NCBI RefSeq assembly: GCF_025515205.1
Contig: NZ_JAOPFX010000001.1
Span: 806,001 to 870,000 of the forward strand
Length of the DNA stretch: 64,000 bases
Direction: 5' to 3'
DNA from: Microbacterium fluvii
GTDB taxonomy: Bacteria > Actinomycetota > Actinomycetes > Actinomycetales > Microbacteriaceae
This document shows, one piece after another, positions 1 to 7,358 of this stretch. Made by a program: the position numbers and the translations under genes. The first letter of the stretch is position 1; each line of letters opens with the position of its first letter. Below the pieces are notes generated by a model that did not search any database, was not told the DNA's origin, and worked only from the letters and a program-made list of their open reading frames with translations.

Positions 1-594
1 GAAGGGTGCCAGGCTCAGCCCCTCGGCGCCGCCCGAGATGACGACGGCGCCCACCAGCAGCAGCACGATGCCGACCTCCGCCACCAGCAGCACGCCGAGC
101 ACCTTGCTCGACAGATCGATGTGCCGGTAGCCGAGCACGCCGACCAGGGCGATCGTCAGCAGCGCGAAGAGCCACCAGGGGAGGGTGACCCCCGTGTAGG
201 TCTGCAGCGTGTAGCTCAGGATGTAGCCGACGTAGCCGTACACCGACACCTGGATCGTCGTGTAGGTGAGCATCGCCACCCACGCGGCGGCGAGGCCCGT
301 CGAGCGGCCCAGGCCGTAGCCGACGTAGGTGAAGAACGCGCCGGGCTTGGGGATGTGGCGCGACATCGCAGCCAGCCCCACCGAGAACAGCAGCAGGATG
401 ACGGCGCTGATGGCGTAGAGCGCCGGAAACCCGACGCCGTTGCCGAGCAGGATGCCCAGCGGGGCCGCTCCGCCGATGACGGTGAGCGGGGAGGCGGCGG
501 CGACGACCATGAAGACGATCGCGGTGACGCCGAGGGAGCCGGTGAGGGTCCGCGGCGCGGCGCCCTCCACTCCCGTCGATTCGAGCTTGGTCAT
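1..594 (-). CDS. APC-family amino acid permease (partial, C-terminus outside window)
   Basis: This is the N-terminal 198 codons of an integral membrane transporter; the frame stays open to base 1, so the gene continues off the left edge. It starts MTKLESTGVEGAAPRTLTGSLGVTAIVF, with an ATG at 594 and a GGAGGAAT-like ribosome site just upstream. The following hydrophobic helices contain the AASPLTVIGG and GLGRSTGLAAAW patterns of the amino acid-polyamine-organocation superfamily (LeuT fold). It is divergent from a second APC permease across about 225 bp. The substrate cannot be read from the sequence. Family is confident, specificity unknown. Confidence 0.8.
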   Translation of the reverse strand, partial: MTKLESTGVEGAAPRTLTGSLGVTAIVFMVVAAASPLTVIGGAAPLGILLGNGVGFPALYAISAVILLLFSVGLAAMSRHIPKPGAFFTYVGYGLGRSTGLAAAWVAMLTYTTIQVSVYGYVGYILSYTLQTYTGVTLPWWLFALLTIALVGVLGYRHIDLSSKVLGVLLVAEVGIVLLLVGAVVISGGAEGLSLAPF

Positions 595-724
595 GGATTC
601 CTCCGGAGCGGATGCGGGTGCCGTGCGGATGCGGTGGCCTGCGGCAATACTCACGGCGCGCTGTTGCCCGGCCGTTCCCGCGGTGTGAAACCTCTGGCGC
701 CCGAACTGGGAAGGCCGGTGCGGG

Positions 725-753
725 GTGTCTCATTCGGGCGACACGAACCCGAA
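725..753. promoter_or_regulatory. Candidate dyad operator between two divergent permeases
   Basis: Within the 226-bp divergent gap, TTCGGG (733-738) and CCCGAA (748-753) form an inverted repeat with a 9-bp gap. GTGTC (725-729) and GACAC (740-744) form a second, interleaved one. Such spaced dyads suit a dimeric repressor, and the IclR-family regulator encoded at 2308 is the obvious candidate. This rests on symmetry alone. Confidence 0.3.
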
Positions 754-820
754 ACACGGGCGACGCGCCCGGGCAACCGCTCGCGCGTACCGTCGGGAGC
801 GCACCACCCGGGAGACGCCC

Positions 821-2311
821 ATGACCGCACTCGCACGCGCCATCGCCCGCCCCGAACCCGTCCACGACTTCGGCGCGACCTCACCCCTGCACGGCCTGGA
901 GCGGCGCACCGTCGGCTTCTGGGACGTGCTGGCACAGTCCGTCGCCGCCGTCGCGCCGGTCGCGGCCTCGACGACCGTCGTGCTGCTGGTGGCGGGAGTC
1001 GCGCCGTCAGCGACGGTGATCTCGATCGTGATCGCCGGGGTCCTGAGCCTGGCCGTCGCAGCCACCGTCTCGCAGTTCGCGCGACGCCTGGCCGCGGCCG
1101 GCTCCACCTACACCTACACGGCGCGTGGTCTCGGCCCCGGTGCCGGGCTCGCCGCGGGCGCCGCGATCCTCGTCGGCTACGGAGCGATCGCGATGTTCGC
1201 GCTCCTCGGCGGCGCGTACTACGTGTCATTCCTGCTGGCTGCGGTCTGGCCCGCCCTGGCGGGCCCCGCCGTGATCGCCGCGGTGCTCGTGGCCGAGGCG
1301 GTCGTGGTCGCCCTCGTGCTGTGGCGCGGCATCCGACTGTCGTCGCGGGTCGCGCTGGTGGTCGAGGGACTCTCGGTGGCTCTCGTGGTCGTGCTGCTGG
1401 TCGTGCTGCTCGTGCAGATCGGGCCGATCGACCCCGCTGTGGTGTTCCCGGTCGGCCAGTGGTCGCCGGCGGCGATCGCGGCCGGATCGGTCATCGCGTT
1501 GACGGCGTTCGTCGGCTTCGAGAGCGCGGCGACCCTCGGCGTCGAGGCGGTCGCGCCGCTGCGCACGGTGCCGAGGGCGATCACCTGGACGGTCGTGGTG
1601 GCCGGCGGCCTCTACATCGTCGCGGCAGTCACCCAGGTGGCGGGCTTCGACGCGCTCGGAGCCGACTTCACCTCGGCCGTCTCGCCGATCAACGAGCTGA
1701 CCGCGGCCTACGGCCTGGGCGGCTGGGGAGTGGTCGCCGACCTCGGCATCGCGGCATCGTTCGTCGCGTGCGCCATCGGGTCGACCACGGCCCTGACCCG
1801 CGTGCTGTTCGCGATGGGGCGCGACGGCGTGCTGCCGACGCTCGCCGGCCGCACCCACCGGCGCTTCGGCACGCCGATCGGGGCGATCGCGCTGTCGTTC
1901 CCGGCGATCACGGTGATCCCGCTGGCGCTCGTGGTCGCCGGGGTCGGCATCCGCGACGCGATGCACCTGACGATCGCCGTCGGCGGAGCGGGCTACATCG
2001 TCGCCTACATCCTGGTGTGCGTCGCGGCCCCCGTCTTCCTCTCGCGCATCGGCGAGCTCACCTGGCGCACCGCGGCGATCGCGATCGTGTCCGCGGTCGT
2101 GCTGACGGCGGCCCTCGTGCTGTTCTTCGCCGGCGATGCGGCGGCCGGGAGCCCCGCCCTGTGGGTCGTGCTGGGATGCGCGGCGGCCGCCGGCGCCGCG
2201 ATCGCGCTGCGGCTGCGCCGCCCCGTCGAGGCGCTGGGCTCGTACGACGAGCCGACGGCGGCCGAGGTGCTCGGCGGCGTCGCCAGGACGAGGGGTGCGG
2301 GCGCCTCGTGA
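821..2311 (+). CDS. APC-family amino acid permease
   Basis: A 496-residue transporter of the amino acid-polyamine-organocation superfamily with about 12 hydrophobic helices. An N-terminal tail of about 30 residues precedes the first helix (FWDVLAQSVAAVAPVAAS). Helix 6 carries GFESAATLGVEA, the unwound substrate-site region of APC carriers, followed by the typical P-R-A-I loop. The ATG at 821 is chosen because GGGAG lies just upstream; a longer frame from 725 has non-membrane, Arg-rich content and no support. Its stop overlaps the GTG of the IclR regulator (GTGA at 2308-2311), so the two are translationally coupled. The substrate is unknown; the coupled IclR gene suggests induction by the imported compound or a catabolite. 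Confidence 0.85.
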   Translation: MTALARAIARPEPVHDFGATSPLHGLERRTVGFWDVLAQSVAAVAPVAASTTVVLLVAGVAPSATVISIVIAGVLSLAVAATVSQFARRLAAAGSTYTYTARGLGPGAGLAAGAAILVGYGAIAMFALLGGAYYVSFLLAAVWPALAGPAVIAAVLVAEAVVVALVLWRGIRLSSRVALVVEGLSVALVVVLLVVLLVQIGPIDPAVVFPVGQWSPAAIAAGSVIALTAFVGFESAATLGVEAVAPLRTVPRAITWTVVVAGGLYIVAAVTQVAGFDALGADFTSAVSPINELTAAYGLGGWGVVADLGIAASFVACAIGSTTALTRVLFAMGRDGVLPTLAGRTHRRFGTPIGAIALSFPAITVIPLALVVAGVGIRDAMHLTIAVGGAGYIVAYILVCVAAPVFLSRIGELTWRTAAIAIVSAVVLTAALVLFFAGDAAAGSPALWVVLGCAAAAGAAIALRLRRPVEALGSYDEPTAAEVLGGVARTRGAGAS

Positions 2312-3027
2312 CGCAGACGGCTGCTCCGAGCCTCGCGGCGCGGCAGCCGCGGGCGATCCACAGCGCCCTGACGGTGCTCGAGGCGGTCGCCCACCTCGGC
2401 CCCGGCGCGACGGCGAGGGAGATCTCGACCGAACTGGGGCTGCCCAGGGCCACCGCCTACCGCCTGCTCAACCTGCTCGTGCAGGACGAATACCTCGTGC
2501 GCACCCCCGATCTGTCGGGCTTCGCCCTCGGGGCCAAGGTCGCCCAGCTCGCGGCGGTGGCTGCGCCGCCCGCGCGGCTTCCCACCGCGGCGCGCGAGGT
2601 CGTCGCTGCGGCCCGCTCCGCGCTGCGCGCCGGGGTGCACGTCGTGCTGTTCGCCGACGGCCGCATCGTCGTGGCCGACGCCGACCCCGACTTCCCGCTC
2701 TCCGACGCCGTGCGGCTGGTCCGAGAGCCGGAGCGGTTCGCCCTGGGCATGCTGCTGCTGGTCGAGGGGGGAGCGGGGGGAGACGCGACGGCGCTCTACG
2801 GCACCGCGGGCGCCGCCGCCGCCGACGACCTCGCCCGCTACGGCGCGACCCGCCGACTCGGCGACGGCGCCGGCTACGGCTGCATCGCCGTTCCCATCCG
2901 TGACGCCGGCGGCGTCCTCGTGGGCGCGGTGTCGTTCTGCGGCCCCCGGCACCGCGTGGCCGATCCGCTCGGGGTGCTGGAGGTGCTGCAGCCGGCAGCG
3001 ACCGCCCTCTCTCCGCTCGTGAGCTGA
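2308..3027 (+). CDS. IclR-family transcriptional regulator
   Basis: A 239-residue DNA-binding protein. The N-terminal winged helix-turn-helix (about residues 12-75) reads SALTVLEAVAHLGPGATAREISTELGLPRATAYRLLNLL, typical of IclR repressors. The C-terminal part resembles the GAF-like effector-binding domain (GYGCIAVPIRDAGGVLVGAVSFCGPRHRV), slightly short for the family. The GTG at 2308 overlaps the permease stop by four bases, so both come from one message. It probably controls its own operon and perhaps the divergent permease through the dyads near 725-753. The ligand is unknown. Confidence 0.8.
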   Translation: MTQTAAPSLAARQPRAIHSALTVLEAVAHLGPGATAREISTELGLPRATAYRLLNLLVQDEYLVRTPDLSGFALGAKVAQLAAVAAPPARLPTAAREVVAAARSALRAGVHVVLFADGRIVVADADPDFPLSDAVRLVREPERFALGMLLLVEGGAGGDATALYGTAGAAAADDLARYGATRRLGDGAGYGCIAVPIRDAGGVLVGAVSFCGPRHRVADPLGVLEVLQPAATALSPLVS

Positions 3028-3050
3028 GAGGCGGGGCCCGCGGCATCCGG

Positions 3051-3056
3051 TAGAGT
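3051..3056 (+). promoter_or_regulatory. -10 box of the SRP RNA gene
   Basis: TAGAGT is positioned about 7 nt before the predicted 5' end of the SRP RNA, the same TANNNT spacing seen before many genes in this window. Confidence 0.5.
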
Positions 3057-3060
3057 GGTG

Positions 3061-3154
3061 TCAGCTCTCCGCGAGGCGGCATCCAGGCCAATTCCCCCAG
3101 GACGGAAACGTAGCAAGGGTAACCGGGCTCTGCCGGGTTCGCGGAGAGTCTTTC
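3061..3154 (+). ncRNA. ffs: Signal recognition particle RNA (4.5S, small bacterial type)
   Basis: The apical domain is unmistakable: CAGGCCAATTCC, then GGACGGAAACGTAGCAAGGG, holding the GGAA tetraloop and the symmetric and asymmetric internal loops that bind the M domain of Ffh. Flanking arms CTCTCCGCGA (3065-3074) and TCGCGGAGAG (3139-3148) pair perfectly and close the hairpin, and a T-rich stretch follows (TCTTTCTTTT). It lacks the Alu domain, so it is the short form. It acts with Ffh and FtsY in co-translational membrane targeting. Exact ends are estimated to a few bases. Confidence 0.95.
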
Positions 3155-3228
3155 TTTTGCCCGCGGTGCCCGGCTTTTGCCCGGCGGCGCCCTGGCCGCA
3201 CCCCACGGTCGGACCATAGGGTGGATGT

Positions 3229-5355
3229 GTGGCGCAGAGCATCTTCATCACTTCGGCAGAAGGACACTCGGGCAAATCCACGGTCGCACTGGGGGTGCTC
3301 GACGCCCTCAGTCACGCCACCGCGCGGGTGGGCGTCTTCCGCACGATCGCCCGCTCCACCGACGAGCGCGACTACGTGCTCGAGATGCTGCTCGACCACG
3401 ACGGCGTCGACCTGGGCTACGAAGAGTGCGTCGGGGTCACCTACGACGAGGTGCGCGACGACCCCGAGGCGGCCCTGGCGACGATCGTCGAGCGCTACAA
3501 GGCGGTCGAGGCGCAGTGCGAGACCGTCGTGATCCTCGGCAGCGACTACACCGACGTGTCGGGGGCGACCGAGCTCGGCTACAACGCCCGCATCGCCGCC
3601 AACCTCGGTGCGCCGGTGCTGCTCGTGCTCAACGGGCGCGCGACCTTCGGAGAGCAGCTGGGCTCGGCCGAGGCGCGCTCGCCGGAGGAGATGGGCCAGC
3701 TCGTGCCGCCCGCACTGGCGGAGCTCGCCCATGCGCGGGCGTCGCTGTTCGCCGTGGTCGCCAATCGCGCCGATCCCGACCGACTGGTCGAGGTCGTCGA
3801 GGCCCTTTCGTCTGCGGTGGATGCGGGGCGCCTCCGTGGCGCGAAGGTGCCGGTGTGGGCGCTCCCCGAAGACCGGTTCCTCGTCGCCCCCGCCGTGCGC
3901 GATGTGCAGCGCACGCTCGGGGCGACGCTGCTCAAGGGCGACCCAGAGCTGCTCAAGCGCGAGGTGCTCGCCGTCGTCATCGCCGCGATGTCGATGGTCA
4001 ACGTGCTCGGCCGCCTCGAAGAGAGCGCGCTCGTGGTGATCCCCGCCGACCGCACCGAAGTGCTGCTGTCGACGCTGCTGGCGCACTCGTCCGGCACTTT
4101 CCCGTCGCTGAGCGGCATCGTGCTGAACGGCCCCTTCCCGCTGCCAGACGAGGTGACGCGGCTCATCGAGGGCCTCGGCTCGCCGCTGCCGATCATCTCC
4201 ACTGACATGGGCACCTACGAGACCGCCGCCCGCATCATGAACACCCGTGGGCGGCTCGCCGCCGACTCCGACCGGCGCTACGACACGGCGCTGGCGATCT
4301 TCGAGCAGCACGTCGACACCGACGAGCTGACCCGCTCGCTCGGCCTCGTGCGCTCGACGATCGTCACGCCGCTGATGTTCGAGTACGGACTGCTCGAGCG
4401 TGCGCGCTCGGCGCGCAAGCGCATCGTGCTCCCAGAGGGCGGCGACGACCGCGTGCTGCGCGCGGCGGCGACGGTGCTGGCCCGCGGCATCGCCGACCTC
4501 GTGATCCTCGGCGAAGAGGTCGAGGTGCGCTCTCGTGCGCTCGAACTCGGCATCGACCTGCGTGCCGCCCGCATCCTCTCGCCTTTCGACGCCGTGCACG
4601 TCGACAAATTCGCCAGGGAGTACGAGCGGCTGCGCGCGCACAAGGGCATGACCTACCAGCGCGCCGCCGACACCGTCACCGATGTGTCGTACTTCGGCAC
4701 CCTCATGGTGCACCTGGGCCTTGCCGACGGCATGGTCTCGGGCGCCGCCCACACGACGGCGCACACGATCCGCCCGGCGTTCGAGATCATCAAGACCAAG
4801 CCAGGCGTCTCGGTGGTCTCGTCGGTGTTCCTCATGGCCCTCGCCGACCGGGTGCTGGTCTACGGCGACTGCGCCGTGATCCCCGACCCGACCTCCACCC
4901 AGCTCGCCGACATCGCGATCTCGTCGGCCGCGACGGCCCAGCAGTTCGGCATCGAGCCGCGCATCGCGATGCTGTCGTACTCCACCGGCACCTCCGGTTC
5001 GGGCGAAGACGTCGAGAAGGTGCGGGAGGCGACCGCCCTCGTGCGCGAGCGCGCGCCGCAGCTGCTGGTCGAGGGCCCCATCCAGTACGACGCCGCCGCC
5101 GACGCGGCGGTCGCGGCGGCCAAGATGCCCGACTCGCAGGTGGCGGGGCGCGCGACGGTCTTCGTCTTCCCCGATCTGAACACCGGCAACAACACCTACA
5201 AGGCGGTGCAGCGCTCGGCGGGCGCCGTCGCGATCGGCCCCGTGCTGCAGGGCCTCAACAAGCCGATCAACGATCTGTCGCGCGGCGCCCTCGTCGACGA
5301 CATCGTCAACACCATCGCGATCACGGCCATCCAGGCCCAGGGGGAGCAGGCGTGA
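3229..5355 (+). CDS. pta: Phosphate acetyltransferase (long form)
   Basis: A 708-residue enzyme interconverting acetyl-CoA and acetyl phosphate. It has the three-part long architecture: an N-terminal P-loop domain (SAEGHSGKSTVALGVLDAL, residues 9-27), a central DRTGG regulatory domain (about 200-320), and the C-terminal PTA_PTB catalytic domain (about 385-700) with VLPEGGDDRVLRAA, GMVSGAAHTTAHTIRPAF and FPDLNTGNNTYKAVQR. The GTG at 3229 has no ribosome site but lies 6 nt after TAGGGT (3217-3222), suggesting a leaderless message. The stop overlaps ackA by GTGA, so the two steps are coupled as one operon for acetate overflow and ATP formation. Confidence 0.96.
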   Translation: MAQSIFITSAEGHSGKSTVALGVLDALSHATARVGVFRTIARSTDERDYVLEMLLDHDGVDLGYEECVGVTYDEVRDDPEAALATIVERYKAVEAQCETVVILGSDYTDVSGATELGYNARIAANLGAPVLLVLNGRATFGEQLGSAEARSPEEMGQLVPPALAELAHARASLFAVVANRADPDRLVEVVEALSSAVDAGRLRGAKVPVWALPEDRFLVAPAVRDVQRTLGATLLKGDPELLKREVLAVVIAAMSMVNVLGRLEESALVVIPADRTEVLLSTLLAHSSGTFPSLSGIVLNGPFPLPDEVTRLIEGLGSPLPIISTDMGTYETAARIMNTRGRLAADSDRRYDTALAIFEQHVDTDELTRSLGLVRSTIVTPLMFEYGLLERARSARKRIVLPEGGDDRVLRAAATVLARGIADLVILGEEVEVRSRALELGIDLRAARILSPFDAVHVDKFAREYERLRAHKGMTYQRAADTVTDVSYFGTLMVHLGLADGMVSGAAHTTAHTIRPAFEIIKTKPGVSVVSSVFLMALADRVLVYGDCAVIPDPTSTQLADIAISSAATAQQFGIEPRIAMLSYSTGTSGSGEDVEKVREATALVRERAPQLLVEGPIQYDAAADAAVAAAKMPDSQVAGRATVFVFPDLNTGNNTYKAVQRSAGAVAIGPVLQGLNKPINDLSRGALVDDIVNTIAITAIQAQGEQA

Positions 5356-6581
5356 GCGTCATTCTGGTCGTCAACAGCGGATCGTCCTCGTTCAAGTACC
5401 AGCTGATCGACCTGGCCACCGAGCAGCCGCTCGCCTCGGGCCTGGTCGAGCGCATCGGCGAGGGCGAGGGCATCGCGACCCACAAGGTGCTGTTCTCGGC
5501 CCAGCCGGGGGAGCCCGTGCCGACAGCGCGCGACGCGAGCTACCGGCGGGAGGTGCCCATCCCGAACCACACCGAGGGCTTCGCCGTCATGCTGCGCGCC
5601 TTCGAGGAGTACGGGCCCTCGCTCACCGAACGGGCGCCGGTGGCCGTCGGCCACCGCGTCGTGCACGGCGGGGCGCGCTTCTTCGAGCCGACGCTCATCA
5701 CGCCGCTCGTCGAGATCAACATCGACGAGCTGTCGCTGCTGGCGCCCCTGCACAACCCCGGCGCGCTGCAGGGCATCAAGGCGGCCACCGCGGCCTTCCC
5801 CGACCTTCCCCACGTCGCCGTCTTCGACACGGCGTTCCACCAGACGCTGCCGCCGGCCGCCTACACGTACGCGATCGATGCGGAGCTGGCAGAGGCTCAC
5901 CGCATCCGCCGCTACGGGTTCCACGGCACGAGCCACAAGTTCGTCTCTGAAGCCGCGGCCGCCTTTCTCGAGCGCCCGCTCGGCGACCTGCGCCAGATCG
6001 TCTTCCACCTCGGCAACGGGGCGTCGGTCACCGCCGTCGACGGCGGCAGGTCGGTGGAGACCTCGATGGGCATGACGCCGCTCGAGGGTCTCGTGATGGG
6101 AACCCGCTCGGGCGATGTCGACCCCGCGGTGCTGTTCCACCTGCACCGCCGCGCCGACATGAGCGTGGCCGACCTCGACGAGCTGCTCAACAAGCGCAGC
6201 GGCGTGCGGGGGCTCTCGGGGGTCTCCGACATGCGCGACATCGAAGAGCGCGTCGAGGCGGGGGATGCCGCCGCCACGCTCGCCTTCGAGGTGTACCTGC
6301 ACCGGCTGCGCGCGTATGCCGGGGCCTACATCGCGCAGCTCGGCGGGGTGGATGTCATCTCGTTCACGGCAGGAGTCGGCGAGAACTCGCCGGCCGTGCG
6401 CGCGGGGGCCATGGCGACCCTCGGCTTCGCCGGCGTGCGCATCGACCCAGAGCGCAACCAGACCCGGGCCCGCGGCATCCGCGTCATCTCCACCGACGAC
6501 TCGCCGGTCACGGTGCTGGTCGTGCCGACGAACGAAGAGCTCGAGATCGCCAGGCAGACGCTGGCCGTCGCGCGGGGCTGA
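5352..6581 (+). CDS. ackA: Acetate kinase
   Basis: A 409-residue cytosolic kinase making acetate and ATP from acetyl phosphate and ADP, the partner of Pta. ASKHA-fold signatures are present: NSGSSSFKYQL at the N-terminus (phosphate 1), GHRVVHGG, PLHNPG, RRYGFHGTSHK, HLGNGAS (phosphate 2), TSMGMTPLEGLVMGTRSGD, and FTAGVGENS (adenosine region). Length is normal for the family. The GTG start at 5352 overlaps the pta stop. A sugar-phosphorylase pair follows 45 bp downstream on the same strand, possibly under its own leaderless promoter. Confidence 0.97.
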   Translation: MSVILVVNSGSSSFKYQLIDLATEQPLASGLVERIGEGEGIATHKVLFSAQPGEPVPTARDASYRREVPIPNHTEGFAVMLRAFEEYGPSLTERAPVAVGHRVVHGGARFFEPTLITPLVEINIDELSLLAPLHNPGALQGIKAATAAFPDLPHVAVFDTAFHQTLPPAAYTYAIDAELAEAHRIRRYGFHGTSHKFVSEAAAAFLERPLGDLRQIVFHLGNGASVTAVDGGRSVETSMGMTPLEGLVMGTRSGDVDPAVLFHLHRRADMSVADLDELLNKRSGVRGLSGVSDMRDIEERVEAGDAAATLAFEVYLHRLRAYAGAYIAQLGGVDVISFTAGVGENSPAVRAGAMATLGFAGVRIDPERNQTRARGIRVISTDDSPVTVLVVPTNEELEIARQTLAVARG

Positions 6582-6626
6582 GTGCGCATTCACCCGCGCG
6601 TAACACCCCGCGGCTACGCTGGCGGT

Positions 6627-7358
6627 GTGCCAGTGGAACAGCTCCCGGACCTGACCTCCTACGACGCCGTGCTCTTCGACCTCGACGGGGTGCTCACCCC
6701 CACCGCCGAGGTGCACATGCACGCGTGGCAGACGATGTTCACCGAACTCTTCGCCGCGTGGAGCATCGAGCCGCCCTACACGGAGGCCGACTACTTCGAG
6801 CATCTCGACGGCAAGAAGCGCTATGACGGCGTCGCGAGCCTGCTGCGCAGCCGCGACGTCGAGGTGCCGTGGGGAGACCCGGCCGACTCCCCGACCGCCG
6901 ACACCGTCTGCGGCATCGGCAACCGCAAGAACGCCTTCTTCGAGCGCGTGCTGCGCGATGAGGGAATCGCCGCCTACCCCGGTTCGCTCGACCTGCTGAA
7001 CGTGCTGCGCGACGCCGGCACGACGGTGGCGGTCGTCTCGAGCTCCAAGAACGCCGAGGAGGTGCTGGGCGTCGCCGGCATCCGCGATCGGTTCCCTGTC
7101 GTCATGGACGGCGTCATCGCCGAGCGCGATCACCTCGCCAGCAAGCCCGCGCCCGACGTCTTCGTCGAGGCGGCGCGGATGCTGGGAGTCGATCCCGCCC
7201 GCAGCGCCGCCGTCGAAGACGCCATCAGCGGCGTGCGCTCGGCCGTCGCGGGAGGCTTCGCGCTGGTCGTCGGCGTCGACCGCGGCGTCGGCGTCGAGGC
7301 CCTGCGCGCCGCCGGTGCCCACGTGATCGTCTCGGACCTGGAGGAGTTCGTCTCATGA
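6627..7358 (+). CDS. HAD-superfamily beta-phosphoglucomutase-like hydrolase
   Basis: A 243-residue HAD subfamily IA protein. Motif I is FDLDGVLTPTAEVH (nucleophile Asp and the second Asp), motif II is VVSSSKNAEEVL, the conserved Lys lies in HLASKPAPDVFVEAARMLG, and motif IV is AAVEDAISGVRSAVAGGF. It probably isomerises beta-glucose 1-phosphate to glucose 6-phosphate, since the next gene encodes a GH65 phosphorylase that would produce beta-glucose 1-phosphate. An upstream extension to 6582 is open, but the GTG at 6627 sits 6 nt after TACGCT (6615-6620), fitting a leaderless start. The stop overlaps the phosphorylase ATG (ATGA). Confidence 0.85.
   Translation: MPVEQLPDLTSYDAVLFDLDGVLTPTAEVHMHAWQTMFTELFAAWSIEPPYTEADYFEHLDGKKRYDGVASLLRSRDVEVPWGDPADSPTADTVCGIGNRKNAFFERVLRDEGIAAYPGSLDLLNVLRDAGTTVAVVSSSKNAEEVLGVAGIRDRFPVVMDGVIAERDHLASKPAPDVFVEAARMLGVDPARSAAVEDAISGVRSAVAGGFALVVGVDRGVGVEALRAAGAHVIVSDLEEFVS

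Noticed and set aside
121..3027. 968-codon open frame spanning the permease region
   Set aside because: Most of it is Arg/Gly-rich shadow sequence of the permeases in another frame; only the last 239 codons (from GTG 2308) encode a real protein, the IclR regulator.
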